Shown: positions 1 through 8,281 of the stretch, in pieces
How the letters are laid out: each line of letters opens with the position of its first letter
How positions within the stretch are numbered: the stretch's first letter is position 1
Source: JBFELO01 sp041552055
GTDB taxonomy: Bacteria > Acidobacteriota > Thermoanaerobaculia > Thermoanaerobaculales > Sulfomarinibacteraceae
Length of the DNA: 28,382 bases
Direction of reading: 5' to 3'
NCBI GenBank assembly: GCA_041552055.1
Contig: JBFELO010000055.1
Location: 1-28,382 of the forward strand
Notes under the pieces: generated by a model
Seen by the model: only the letters and a program-made list of their open reading frames with translations
What the model was told of the DNA's origin: nothing
The model's database searches: none
Made by a program: the position numbers and the translations under genes

Positions 1-2
1 AG

Positions 3-611
3 AAAGCCGGCGACGGGACCGCGAGCTATCAGCTGTTGTGGTTGCCGCGCGACACCGACAATGCCGAACCCGCTGGTTCCGACGTGTTCGCCATCGAGGC
101 CGGTGAGGCCGTCCGCTGGGAGGACGTGCTCGGGCAGGCGTTTGGCGTGGAGGATGGAACCGACGCCTTTGGTGCGCTCGCTGTCGTTTCGGACAGTGAT
201 GACCTGAAGTTCTTCTCGCGCACCTACAACACGAGCGACGACGGCACCTTCGGCCAGGCGATTCCCGGCTTCGCGGCGGATGAGCTGATTCCCGCCAACG
301 AGATGAAGCGCATTCTCTTCTTCACCGAAAACGGTAACTTCCGCTCGAACATCGGTGTCCTCAACGGCACCGGCTCGCCGATGACCATCAACTGGCGGCG
401 CTACACCGCCGACGGGACCATGGTCGAGGAAGCGTCCGCGGATCTTCCGGCCTGGGGGAACGTGCAGCTCAACCGCGTGTTCTCCGGTGAAGCTCCAGTA
501 GTCGGTGGTTACATCGACGTCTGGACCGAGACCACAGACGCTGCCTTCATGGCCTACGGTTCGGTGGTCGACAACAACACCTCCGATCCGACGACGGTGC
601 TGCCCCAGTGA
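3..611 (+). CDS. C-terminal part of a secreted protein of unknown function (5' end outside window)
   Basis: The reading frame is open from the left edge to a TGA at 609-611, giving 202 residues of a longer protein. The internal TTG at position 36 is not needed as a start because the frame continues upstream. The visible part is acidic and rich in Gly, Thr and Asn, with no membrane segment and no cysteines, and ends in PTTVLPQ. Segments such as FFTENGNFRSNIGVLNGTG and the closing AYGSVVDNNTSDPTTVLPQ read like the beta-rich C-terminal repeats of secreted acidobacterial proteins that I recognise only as a hypothetical family. Extracellular location is inferred. No catalytic motif is visible and I assign no function. 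A strong terminator follows 25 bases after the stop. Confidence 0.75.
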   Translation, partial: KAGDGTASYQLLWLPRDTDNAEPAGSDVFAIEAGEAVRWEDVLGQAFGVEDGTDAFGALAVVSDSDDLKFFSRTYNTSDDGTFGQAIPGFAADELIPANEMKRILFFTENGNFRSNIGVLNGTGSPMTINWRRYTADGTMVEEASADLPAWGNVQLNRVFSGEAPVVGGYIDVWTETTDAAFMAYGSVVDNNTSDPTTVLPQ

Positions 612-635
612 GGCAACACCCATCGAGAACTTCTG

Positions 636-660
636 GCGGGGGCTTCGGCCCCCGCTTTTC
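636..660 (+). terminator. Rho-independent terminator after the secreted protein gene
   Basis: A perfect 8-bp stem (GCGGGGGC at 636-643 with GCCCCCGC at 648-655) closes a UUCG tetraloop and is followed directly by TTTTC. This is a textbook intrinsic terminator. It separates the left-edge gene from the carotenoid arm that begins at crtE. Confidence 0.9.
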
Positions 661-864
661 TCTGTCCGGGCCATGTGAGGCCGCCCACTCCTCGGCATCC
701 CCCAAGCCGGTCCCCGACGCGGAGATGTTTGTCGGTGGCGAGAGACCCTCGGTCATGCCTTCCGGGATTATCTTCGCGACCGCGCGCGTTGGACGACTCG
801 AATTCGTCGCCAAGCAGAGACCGAACGGGTGGGCGAGAGACCTTGGCGGCTGATGGAGCAAGTC

Positions 865-1824
865 ATGAGCGATGTGGCACATAGCGAGCCATCCCGGAAA
901 CCACGAGGACCCGTTGAATCTGCGGCGACCTCACCGTTCGATTCCATCGAGCCCCAAAGGGCAAAGATCGAACGTCGGCTGGGCGAACTGCTTCCGGACG
1001 AGTCCTGCCACCCCGAAGTCCTTCATGAGGCGATGCGATACAGCCTTCTTGGCGGCGGCAAGAGAGTGCGGCCACTGTTGACGATGCTCGTCAGCGCGAG
1101 CTTCGGAGCAGATGAAGACCTGGCCCTGGACCCGGCGTGCGCGATCGAGATGGTGCACACCGCTTCGTTGATATTCGACGACATGCCGTGCATGGACGAC
1201 GCCACGCTGCGGCGCGGCCGGCCCGCAAACCACCGCGTGTTTGGCGAGGACACTGCGATCCTGGCGGCGACGGCGCTCCTGAACCGCGCCTTCGGCGTCG
1301 TTGCCGAGTGCGATGCTCTCGATCCCTCGGTGCGCTGCGATCTGGTGCGGACGTTTTCCGACGCGATCGGGAGCAACGGAATCATTGCCGGGCAGTACTG
1401 CGACCTTCGCCCCGAGATGGGCGCCGAATCCGAGCTTCCGAGGCTGCTCCAGATGTACGGCCAGAAGACCGGCGCGCTCTTCGTGGCCTCGGTCGAGGCG
1501 GGAGCGCGGATCGCGCGGGTCGAGGAGTCCTGGATTGAAGCCGTACGGCAGTTCGCCGCTCACCTCGGTCTCGCCTTCCAGATCTTCGATGACCTGCTCG
1601 ACCGGTTGGGGAACGAACACGACGCCGGAAAGAACATCGGCCAGGACAGGGACAAGAACACGCTGGTGTCGTGCATGGGCTCCGGGCGTGCCCGGGCAGA
1701 GGCATCCGTCCGCGTCCGGTCCGCGACCCAGGCGCTGGAGCCGCTTGGAGATGCCGGTCGTCCTCTTGTAGACTTGGCGCATCTTTTCATGGAGCCGGCA
1801 TCGGGGATGGCGCTCCACTACTGA
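865..1824 (+). CDS. crtE: Geranylgeranyl diphosphate synthase
   Basis: This trans-prenyltransferase condenses isopentenyl diphosphate onto allylic diphosphates to give C20 GGPP, the carotenoid precursor. The two aspartate-rich motifs that bind magnesium-diphosphate are visible: DDMPCMDD at residues 105-112, followed by LRRGRPANH, and DDLLD at 242-246 within FQIFDDLLD. The GGGKRVRP segment for isopentenyl diphosphate binding is also present. The first motif and its surroundings closely resemble Pantoea-type CrtE rather than FPP synthase. I chose the ATG at 865 because GGAG lies six bases upstream; GTG at 829 and ATG at 853 are in frame but less well placed. The protein is 319 residues, normal for the family. 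It heads a plus-strand operon, with the ABC ATPase starting 9 bases after its stop. Its location next to crtB, crtI, crtY and crtZ supports a carotenoid role over quinone or FPP synthesis. Confidence 0.9.
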   Translation: MSDVAHSEPSRKPRGPVESAATSPFDSIEPQRAKIERRLGELLPDESCHPEVLHEAMRYSLLGGGKRVRPLLTMLVSASFGADEDLALDPACAIEMVHTASLIFDDMPCMDDATLRRGRPANHRVFGEDTAILAATALLNRAFGVVAECDALDPSVRCDLVRTFSDAIGSNGIIAGQYCDLRPEMGAESELPRLLQMYGQKTGALFVASVEAGARIARVEESWIEAVRQFAAHLGLAFQIFDDLLDRLGNEHDAGKNIGQDRDKNTLVSCMGSGRARAEASVRVRSATQALEPLGDAGRPLVDLAHLFMEPASGMALHY

Positions 1825-1833
1825 GGACACTCG

Positions 1834-2820
1834 ATGAGTGCATCGGATAGTGACAGCGGGTCGGCAGGCCCGTCGTCCCCTGCAAGCCAATCCGTGCTCG
1901 AGGTGCGTGGCGCCCGCCGATCGTTTGGCGAGCGCGAGGCCCTGTGCGGCGTCGATCTCGATCTCGTCCCGGGATCGATCTACGGCTTGTTGGGCCCGAA
2001 CGGTGCCGGCAAGACGACGCTGCTCCGGTCGATCTGTGGCCGGCTCTCGCTCGACTCCGGGACCGTGCGACTTTCCGGAGAAAACCCGGTGGGGAATCCC
2101 GAAGTGAGACGATCTCTGGGATTCGTGCCGCAGGAGATCGCGCTCTATCCGGACCTCACGGCCCGCGAAAACCTCGAGATCTTCGGTGGCCTCACGGGCC
2201 TCTCCAGATCCGAGGCGAGAGAGACCGCGGGTCGCCTGTTGACTCGAATTCAGCTGGCGCAGCGCGCCGGCGACCCCGTGCACACGCTGTCGGGAGGCAT
2301 GAAGCGTCGACTGAACATCGCGGCCGGTGTCGTCCACCGGCCGTCCGTGCTGCTCCTCGATGAACCGACCGTCGGTGTCGACCCGTCGGCACGAGAAGGC
2401 CTCCACGACCTGCTGCGCGAGCTGCGAAACGACGGACTGGCAATCCTGCTCACCACCCACGACCTGGACCAGGCAGCGGAGCTCGCCGACGTGATCGGCG
2501 TTTTGATCGACGGCCGGATCCACGCTCAGGGCTCCCTCGATGAGCTTCTCCGGCAGGTCTTCGATGGCGGCAAGGAGGTCGTCGTGACGCTGGGCGAGGA
2601 GCCGACCGCCGCCGCCCGATCGCGCCTCTTGGAGGACGGGTTCGAACCGACGCGCCTGGGTGACGTGTGGACCGGCCGGTTGCGGGGCAAGCTGTCCGAC
2701 CTCTCGGCCATCGGCGGGCAGCTCGAGGAGGCGGGCCTGGCGGTCGCCGAAGTGCGGGTGCGCGAGCCCAGCCTGCGCGGCGTGTTCTTCCACTTCGCGG
2801 GACGGGACATCGACCGATGA
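1834..2820 (+). CDS. ABC-2 type exporter, ATP-binding subunit
   Basis: This 328-residue cytoplasmic ATPase powers the membrane subunit encoded next. Visible motifs are Walker A GPNGAGKT (about 54-61), Q-loop Q100, signature LSGGM (152-156), Walker B VLLLDEP (172-178) and the switch histidine in TTHD (about 209). About 90 residues follow the nucleotide-binding domain, as in DrrA/CcmA-like ATPases of the ABC-2 export class. It starts 9 bases after crtE and its TGA overlaps the permease start as ATGA, so the three genes are probably co-transcribed and the two subunits translationally coupled. The substrate cannot be read from sequence. Position inside a carotenoid operon suggests, as inference only, export or membrane relocation of a carotenoid-related lipid. 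A general drug or lipid exporter is the alternative. Confidence 0.88.
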   Translation: MSASDSDSGSAGPSSPASQSVLEVRGARRSFGEREALCGVDLDLVPGSIYGLLGPNGAGKTTLLRSICGRLSLDSGTVRLSGENPVGNPEVRRSLGFVPQEIALYPDLTARENLEIFGGLTGLSRSEARETAGRLLTRIQLAQRAGDPVHTLSGGMKRRLNIAAGVVHRPSVLLLDEPTVGVDPSAREGLHDLLRELRNDGLAILLTTHDLDQAAELADVIGVLIDGRIHAQGSLDELLRQVFDGGKEVVVTLGEEPTAAARSRLLEDGFEPTRLGDVWTGRLRGKLSDLSAIGGQLEEAGLAVAEVRVREPSLRGVFFHFAGRDIDR

Positions 2821-4049
2821 CCCGCGCCGTCTTTCGAGCCATGGTGTTGAGCCTGATCCGCGATCGGGCGGCGTTGGCCATGACCTTCGTGCTGCCTGCC
2901 CTGTTCTTCCTGATCTTCGCGGCGATCTTCTCGGGGGCGACCGGTGAGCAGCTCAGGCTCAAGGTCGCCGTGGCCGATGAGGTCGGTGATGAAACCACCA
3001 CAAGACTCGTCTCGGCCCTGGAGGACGACCCGGCGCTGCTACGAGTCGGGGGCGGCGAGCTCGCGCCGGAGGAGGTCCGCAGGCTCGTGCGCAAAGGAAC
3101 GGCCGATGTCGGCCTCATCGTGCGGGCGGATGCGGAACCGCTCGACTCTCTCGGCGGGTTCGGTCCAGCGCCGTTGCTGATCGTCGCCGATCCGGTGCGC
3201 GGCGTGGCGGTGCCGATGTTGAAGGGGCAGGTCCAGAAGGCGTACTTCTCGGCCCTCCCTGACGTTGCGCTGGGCAGTGTGGTGGCCCTGGTGGAGGATC
3301 AGTTCGTGGAGTTCGACGACGACCAGAGCGAGGACATTGCCGATGGTCTGGCCGACCTGCGGCGCGAGGCCGAGGAGGGCGCGACCTCACCCTGGGGCTT
3401 TGACGACCTCTTCGAACGCGAGGACGTCGCCGGCCAGTCCGCCGCGATGAACCACGTGGCCTACTACGCCGGCGCGGTGGCGGTCCTGTTCCTGCTGTTC
3501 TCGTCGGTCCACGGAGCGATCTCGGTGATCGAGGAGAAGGACTCGGGGATTCTCGATCGGACACTGGCCGGACCCGGTCGCATGTCGGCCATCGTCAACG
3601 GCAAGGCCCTGTTCCTGGTGGTGCAGGGAGTCGTCCAGATCGGTGTCATCTTCGTGATCGGGTGGATCGTCCATGACGTCGATCTCCCGGGACATGTGCC
3701 GCTGTGGGCCGTCACCACGGTGGCTGCGTCGGTGGCGGCGGCCGGCATCGCGCTGGTGGTCGCGCTGGTGTGTCGCACCAAGCGGCAGGCCCAGACGCTG
3801 GCCAATGTGGCGATCCTGATCCTGTCGGCCCTCGGCGGGAGCATGGTGCCGAGGTTCTTCATGCCGCCGCTGCTGCAGAAGCTGGGATGGTTGACGCCGA
3901 ACACCTGGGCCCTCGAGGCGTACACGGCGATCTTCTGGCGGGACGAGCCTGCGACCTCGTTGCTCTTGCCGTGGGCGATGTTGGTCGTTGCGGGGGTCGT
4001 GGGCCTTTGGATCGCGCAGGTTGCCGCCAGGCGGCTGGAAATTTCCTGA
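2817..4049 (+). CDS. ABC-2 type exporter, membrane subunit
   Basis: This 410-residue integral membrane protein is the partner of the preceding ATPase. It has one N-terminal membrane segment (about 20-40), then an extracytoplasmic domain of about 170 residues, then five or so hydrophobic segments from about residue 213 to the end. This is the usual architecture of the larger ABC-2 permease class (YhaP/NatB-like). The ATG at 2817 overlaps the upstream TGA as ATGA, and I prefer it to in-frame starts inside the ATPase gene. The conserved stretch before the third segment, ISVIEEKDSGILDRTLAGP, matches the coupling region that contacts the ATPase in this family. crtZ follows within 18-48 bases, making the exporter an internal part of the crtE-crtZ operon. 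Confidence 0.87.
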   Translation: MTRAVFRAMVLSLIRDRAALAMTFVLPALFFLIFAAIFSGATGEQLRLKVAVADEVGDETTTRLVSALEDDPALLRVGGGELAPEEVRRLVRKGTADVGLIVRADAEPLDSLGGFGPAPLLIVADPVRGVAVPMLKGQVQKAYFSALPDVALGSVVALVEDQFVEFDDDQSEDIADGLADLRREAEEGATSPWGFDDLFEREDVAGQSAAMNHVAYYAGAVAVLFLLFSSVHGAISVIEEKDSGILDRTLAGPGRMSAIVNGKALFLVVQGVVQIGVIFVIGWIVHDVDLPGHVPLWAVTTVAASVAAAGIALVVALVCRTKRQAQTLANVAILILSALGGSMVPRFFMPPLLQKLGWLTPNTWALEAYTAIFWRDEPATSLLLPWAMLVVAGVVGLWIAQVAARRLEIS

Positions 4050-4097
4050 GACCATTCGTTCGTTGAAGTGAAAGAACGGATTACGCCGGGAACAAAG

Positions 4098-4547
4098 ATG
4101 CTTTTGAACATCGCCCTCATGTTGGGAACTTTGGCCGCCATGGAAGGCGTCGCTTACCTCATGCACAAGTACCTGATGCACGGCCCGCTGTGGTTTCTCC
4201 ACGAGTCCCATCATCGGCGCGAGAAGACCAGGTTCGAGTGGAACGATCTGTTCGGCGTCTTTTTTGCCGTTCCCTCCATCATCCTCATCTACCTGGGAAC
4301 CCACGGCCATCCGCCGCTGCTCTGGATCGGCCTCGGCATGACCGCCTATGGCGCCGTGTACTTCGGTTTTCACGACGTCCTCGTCCACCGCCGCATCCGT
4401 CATCGGATGCGCCCCCGCAACCCGTACCTCAAACGCATCATCCAGGCGCACTACGTGCATCACGCGACGCGCGAGAAGGACGGTGCGGTGTCTTTCGGCT
4501 TCCTCTACGCCCCCCCGATCGATGAGCTCACCCGCCGACCGGCGTGA
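4098..4547 (+). CDS. crtZ: Beta-carotene 3-hydroxylase
   Basis: This membrane di-iron enzyme hydroxylates both beta-ionone rings of beta-carotene, giving zeaxanthin via cryptoxanthin. All four histidine clusters of the family are present: HKYLMH (23-28), HESHH (35-39), HDVLVH (92-97) and HYVHH (118-122), set between hydrophobic helices. I chose ATG 4098 because the protein then begins in register with known CrtZ proteins and a weak GGGA lies just upstream. GTG 4068 would add ten residues but has no ribosome site. The 149-residue length is slightly short of typical CrtZ and complete. It is the last gene of the plus arm and converges on crtB. The set has no crtX or crtW in this window, so zeaxanthin is the predicted end product. 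Confidence 0.9.
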   Translation: MLLNIALMLGTLAAMEGVAYLMHKYLMHGPLWFLHESHHRREKTRFEWNDLFGVFFAVPSIILIYLGTHGHPPLLWIGLGMTAYGAVYFGFHDVLVHRRIRHRMRPRNPYLKRIIQAHYVHHATREKDGAVSFGFLYAPPIDELTRRPA

Positions 4548-4599
4548 CGATCGCTGAGCCCGCACTGCTCACCGGTCTTCGTCCCCGGGGGCGCCTCGG

Positions 4600-4614
4600 C
4601 TCCTGCGGCAGGAG
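4600..4614. terminator. Candidate bidirectional terminator hairpin between crtZ and crtB
   Basis: CTCCTG (4600-4605) pairs perfectly with CAGGAG (4609-4614) around CGG, in the 85-base gap between the convergent crtZ and crtB. There is no T tract on either side, so efficiency is doubtful. Confidence 0.35.
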
Positions 4615-4632
4615 TCTGGCGACAACCGCACG

Positions 4633-5580
4633 TCAGGCACGGAGGTTCACGGTCGAATCAGCCGGACGGGTCCACAGATCGTCAGGTCGCCGGGTGGGCC
4701 GTGCACCGCGGGAGATCAGCGTGGCGGACAAGCCTTTGGCGGCCAGGGCGAGCTTGCGCGCCTTCGAAGTCGCGGCGCGACGGTCCCACGCGCCCGCCCC
4801 CCGTGCACGAATGACCCGCCCGATGTCCTGGTAGACCTCCTTGGCGGTGGCCACGGCCCACGCCGAACGGAACGGCAGGCTGGACAGACCGACGACGGCG
4901 GATTCGTAGTATCGGTCGGCCTCGTCGAGCAGCCGGCGGGTGACGTCGAACACCGCTGCTCGGCGCCGCGCCGACCCGATGTCTTCGACGGGGACGCCCT
5001 CCTCAGCCAGCCAGCGCGTCGGCAGGTAGACGCGCCCGATGCCGGCGTCCTCCATGACGTCGCGCGCGATGTTGGTGAGTTGAAAGGCAAGGCCGAGATC
5101 GGTCGCCCGGTGCAGCGCGTCCTCCTCGCGGACTCCCATGACGTAGGCCATCATCACGCCCACCACGCCCGCGACGTGGTAGCAATAGCGGATGGTGTCC
5201 TCGAGCTCGGGGTACCGCCGGCCCTCGACGTCCATGGCGAATCCGTCGAGATGCTCGAGGGGGTAACGATGGGGAATACGGTGGCGCGCTACGACGTGCT
5301 GAAGGCCGACGAAGAGCGGGTCCTCGATCGGATCACCGGCGAGGGCGCGACGGGTCTTCTGACGCAGCTCCTCGAGGCGGGCGGCGGCCGCCTCAGTGGA
5401 GAGTCCGGTGGCTCCCCAGCCGAGAACTTGGCCGTCGGTCTGGTCGTCGCAGTGCCGGCACCAGGCGTAGAGCATGTAGGCACTGGCCCGCGTCTCGGAA
5501 TCGAAGATTCGGGCCGCCGCCGCGAAGCTCTTGGAGCCCCGCTCGATGGTCTGCCGGCTCTGCTCGACGATGTCTTGCAT
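4633..5580 (-). CDS. crtB: Phytoene synthase
   Basis: This squalene/phytoene synthase family enzyme joins two GGPP molecules head to head to form 15-cis-phytoene. The first aspartate motif reads DDQTD (45-49), within YAWCRHCDDQTDG. The second region reads QLTNIARDVMED (167-178), followed by GRVYLPTRW, as expected for CrtB. SKSF near residue 16 is the usual N-terminal signature. I start at the ATG at 5580; a GTG one codon upstream and a much longer in-frame extension into crtI are possible but unsupported. The 315-residue length is normal. It is the last gene of the minus arm, 20 bases after the crtI stop, so coupled expression with crtI is likely. Confidence 0.93.
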   Translation of the reverse strand: MQDIVEQSRQTIERGSKSFAAAARIFDSETRASAYMLYAWCRHCDDQTDGQVLGWGATGLSTEAAAARLEELRQKTRRALAGDPIEDPLFVGLQHVVARHRIPHRYPLEHLDGFAMDVEGRRYPELEDTIRYCYHVAGVVGVMMAYVMGVREEDALHRATDLGLAFQLTNIARDVMEDAGIGRVYLPTRWLAEEGVPVEDIGSARRRAAVFDVTRRLLDEADRYYESAVVGLSSLPFRSAWAVATAKEVYQDIGRVIRARGAGAWDRRAATSKARKLALAAKGLSATLISRGARPTRRPDDLWTRPADSTVNLRA

Positions 5581-5600
5581 CACTCGAATCCGGTGGGCGA

Positions 5601-7088
5601 TCAGCCCAGAAGGTCTCCAATCATGAGGGTCGCGGTGGCCTTGGCAGAGTTGACAACCCCGGGCACGCCCGCACCGGGGTGGGTCCCGGCACCGACGAAG
5701 TACAAACCCCCGATTCGTCGGTCGCGGTTGTGCACCCGAAACCATGCGCTCTGGGTGAGGATTGGTTCGAGTGAGAACGCCGATCCCTGGTGCGAGTTGA
5801 GCACGTCCTTGAAGTCCGCCGGCGTCATGATGCGCACCGTCTCGAGGTCCTCGGTGAGGTTGGGGATGTAGCGTGTTTCGAGGTACTCGAGGATCCGGTC
5901 GCGATAGCGCGGCCCCTCGACGCTCCAGTCGATCGCCGCGGTGCCGAGGTGCGGAACCGGTGACAACACGTAGAACGCCTCGCATCCGGGCGGAGCGACC
6001 GACGGGTCGGTCAAAGTAGGTGCGTGCAGATAGAGCGAGAAGTCATTGGCCAGAGACCCGGAGGTGAAGATGTCGTCCAGCAGGCCCTTGTACCTGGGGC
6101 CGAACAGGATGTCGTGGTGGGCGAGGTGGGTGTGGCGCTTGCGGGTGCCGAAGTACACCACGACGAGGGACATGCTGAACCGTTTTCGTGCCAGGCGCGC
6201 GGCCTCGGCACGACCGTCGGGATCTTCCGAGAGTAGCGATCCGTAGGTGTGGACGACGTCCGCGTTGCTCGCCACGGCGTCGAAGTCCGCGCTCCAGCCG
6301 TCGGCCGAGGTCAGGCCGGTGACCCGCCCGTTCGAGGTGTGGATTCTCTCGACCGGACAGTCGAGGCGCACCTCGCCGCCCAGCTCCTCGAACAGGCGGA
6401 CCAGCGCCTGGACGAGCTCGCCGGTGCCGCCGCGGACGAAGAACACGCCCCAGTTGCGTTCCAGGTAGTGGATCAGGGTGTAGATCGACGACGACGTGAA
6501 CGGGTTGCCCCCGACGAGCAGCGGGTGGAAGCTGAACACCTGGCGCAGGTGCGGGTCCTTGATGAAGCTGGAAATGATCGAGTAGACGCTGCGGTAGCTC
6601 TTGAGTCGGATCAGCTGCGGGGCGACCCGCATCATGCTCCAGAAATCCAGGAACGGGACGTGCGCCAGCTTGGTATAGCCCTCCTGGAAGACGTCCTCGG
6701 CGTAGCGCAGGAAGCGGGCGTAGCCGTCGACGTCGCGTGGGTTCTTCTCCGAGATCTGGCTGTTGATGGCGTCGAGGTCGTTCGAGTAGTCGAATCGGTA
6801 TCCATCCTCCCAGTACAGCCGATAAAAGGGCATGACCGGAAGGAGTTCGGCGTAGTCCGACATCACACGGCCGGCGGCCGCGAAGACCTCTTCGAGGGCT
6901 TCCGGCGCCGTGATGATCGTCGGGCCTGCATCGAAGGTGTAGTCGCCTTCCTTGTAGACGTAGGCCCGACCTCCGGGACGGTCCCGCTTCTCGACGAGAG
7001 TGGTGTCGACGCCTGCGGCCTGTAACCGTACTGCCAGGGTGAGACCGCCGAATCCGCTTCCGATCACAGCTGCTCGAGGACGTGTCAC
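5601..7088 (-). CDS. crtI: Phytoene desaturase (lycopene-forming type)
   Basis: This FAD-dependent bacterial desaturase introduces double bonds into phytoene, four to give lycopene. The N-terminal Rossmann motif is GSGFGG (10-15), followed by the adenine-ribose glutamate region VEKRDRPGGRAY. The C-terminal CrtI signature FVGAGTHPGAGVPGV is intact, and length is 495 residues as usual. The start is GTG at 7088, with GGAGG about eight bases upstream, and it overlaps the crtY stop as GTGA, so translation is coupled. The exact number of desaturation steps cannot be proved from sequence, but the neighbouring lycopene cyclase implies lycopene is made. Confidence 0.94.
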   Translation of the reverse strand: MTRPRAAVIGSGFGGLTLAVRLQAAGVDTTLVEKRDRPGGRAYVYKEGDYTFDAGPTIITAPEALEEVFAAAGRVMSDYAELLPVMPFYRLYWEDGYRFDYSNDLDAINSQISEKNPRDVDGYARFLRYAEDVFQEGYTKLAHVPFLDFWSMMRVAPQLIRLKSYRSVYSIISSFIKDPHLRQVFSFHPLLVGGNPFTSSSIYTLIHYLERNWGVFFVRGGTGELVQALVRLFEELGGEVRLDCPVERIHTSNGRVTGLTSADGWSADFDAVASNADVVHTYGSLLSEDPDGRAEAARLARKRFSMSLVVVYFGTRKRHTHLAHHDILFGPRYKGLLDDIFTSGSLANDFSLYLHAPTLTDPSVAPPGCEAFYVLSPVPHLGTAAIDWSVEGPRYRDRILEYLETRYIPNLTEDLETVRIMTPADFKDVLNSHQGSAFSLEPILTQSAWFRVHNRDRRIGGLYFVGAGTHPGAGVPGVVNSAKATATLMIGDLLG

Positions 7089-8281
7089 GGTGCGCTCCTC
7101 CCTTCGTTCTCATCTGTACCGTCGCGTGCTTCTCTTCGGCGGTGGCCGAGCACGCAACCGAGCGCGCGACCGATCGGAACCGGGGGCGACCCTGTCACCA
7201 GTCGCACCTTGTCCGACCACCTGAGCCTTCCGGCGTAGAAACGACGGATCAGGGGCTCCGGCAGTCCGTAGAACCTCTCGAGAACACGGTATCGCTGATC
7301 GGGCTCCGCCGCACGGAACAGCATTCGGTTCAGCAGTCGGAAAAATGCGCTGCGGCGCCACAGCTGCTCCGATCGGCGGCGGGTCCAAACGAAGAGGTCC
7401 TCGCTGTTGAACGATGCCCGGCGCGCGAGATCATCCGCCAGCCGCACCGCCTCGGGGAGCGAGTAGCCGGTGGTCGGGTGGAAAAGCGCCGCACGCATGC
7501 CACTTCGCGGCACCCCGGCAGGGCCGTCGTCCCAGAAACGGTGAATGTCTCCCGACAGCACGATCGGCAGCACCCCCTGCTCCTCGTCGGTCACCTCGGC
7601 AACCGTCCAACCAAGGGCGTGGGCGTAGCCATTGATCGCCGGCAGGACGGCGTCACGATCGAGGTTCGGTGATTCGCTGTACCGAGTGTCCTCGATGAGT
7701 AGCGACCTGTCCGAAAAAGGCAGAGTGTAGATGAAACGGTAGCCGTCGCGCTGCACGACCGTTGCATCCATCAGGATCGGGGCGATGAGGCCATGGTCGT
7801 CCCTCGTCGTGACGAACCGTCCGATGAACTTCTGGTAGGCGATGTCGAGATGGGGGCTGCGCGGGTCGCCGCGGCCGTCGATCACCGCGGCGGCGCGCAC
7901 AGTGGAACCGTCGGCGAGCACGACCGAGTTCGGAGTGACCTCACGAACCTCGGTGTCGAGGCGGATGCGATCGCCCAGCGCCGCGGTCACGATTCGTGCG
8001 AGATGGCGAGAGGAGACCGTGTGATAACCGCTCGAGAGGGATCGGGTTTTTCCCGGGAAGCGGACCTCATGCCGTGGCCACGAGTGCTCGGCGAACGGGC
8101 GCATCCAGCTCCACTGGATCGCGCTCAGATCGTGCTCGTGAAAGGACCATGTGTGGTGCCCACCGAGGGTGGCCCCTTGCTCGACGATGATGGTCTGGAC
8201 GTCGGGCCGCCGAGCGGCCAGGCGGTATGCGATGAGACAGTTGGCGAGTCCCCCGCCGACCAGCACGAGGTCCAGCGTCAC
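7085..8281 (-). CDS. crtY: Lycopene beta-cyclase
   Basis: This flavoprotein cyclises both ends of lycopene to beta-carotene without net redox change. The dinucleotide site is GGGLAN (9-14), with VEQG about 20 residues on. The DGRG segment, HPTTGYSLPEAV and the C-terminal FYGLPEPLIRRFYAGRL are characteristic of the proteobacterial CrtY type rather than the heterodimeric or plant-like type. The 398-residue length fits. The start is GTG 8281 with GGAG five bases upstream, overlapping the preceding TGA as GTGA. Overlaps at both ends place it in a tightly coupled operon with the thioredoxin-fold gene and crtI. Confidence 0.93.
   Translation of the reverse strand: MTLDLVLVGGGLANCLIAYRLAARRPDVQTIIVEQGATLGGHHTWSFHEHDLSAIQWSWMRPFAEHSWPRHEVRFPGKTRSLSSGYHTVSSRHLARIVTAALGDRIRLDTEVREVTPNSVVLADGSTVRAAAVIDGRGDPRSPHLDIAYQKFIGRFVTTRDDHGLIAPILMDATVVQRDGYRFIYTLPFSDRSLLIEDTRYSESPNLDRDAVLPAINGYAHALGWTVAEVTDEEQGVLPIVLSGDIHRFWDDGPAGVPRSGMRAALFHPTTGYSLPEAVRLADDLARRASFNSEDLFVWTRRRSEQLWRRSAFFRLLNRMLFRAAEPDQRYRVLERFYGLPEPLIRRFYAGRLRWSDKVRLVTGSPPVPIGRALGCVLGHRRREARDGTDENEGRSAP

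Noticed and set aside
931..2793. Long 620-codon open frame on the minus strand
   Set aside because: It lies wholly antisense to crtE and the ABC ATPase, has Arg/His/Gln-rich composition without domains, and is a high-GC shadow.
2667..2816. Longer N terminus for the ABC permease
   Set aside because: It would lie within the ATPase gene; the ATGA overlap start at 2817 fits the family.
3387..4565. 392-codon minus-strand frame
   Set aside because: Antisense to the permease and crtZ, with composition typical of a shadow frame.
6249..7025. 258-codon plus-strand frame
   Set aside because: Antisense shadow inside crtI, rich in Arg, Asp and Val with no family features.
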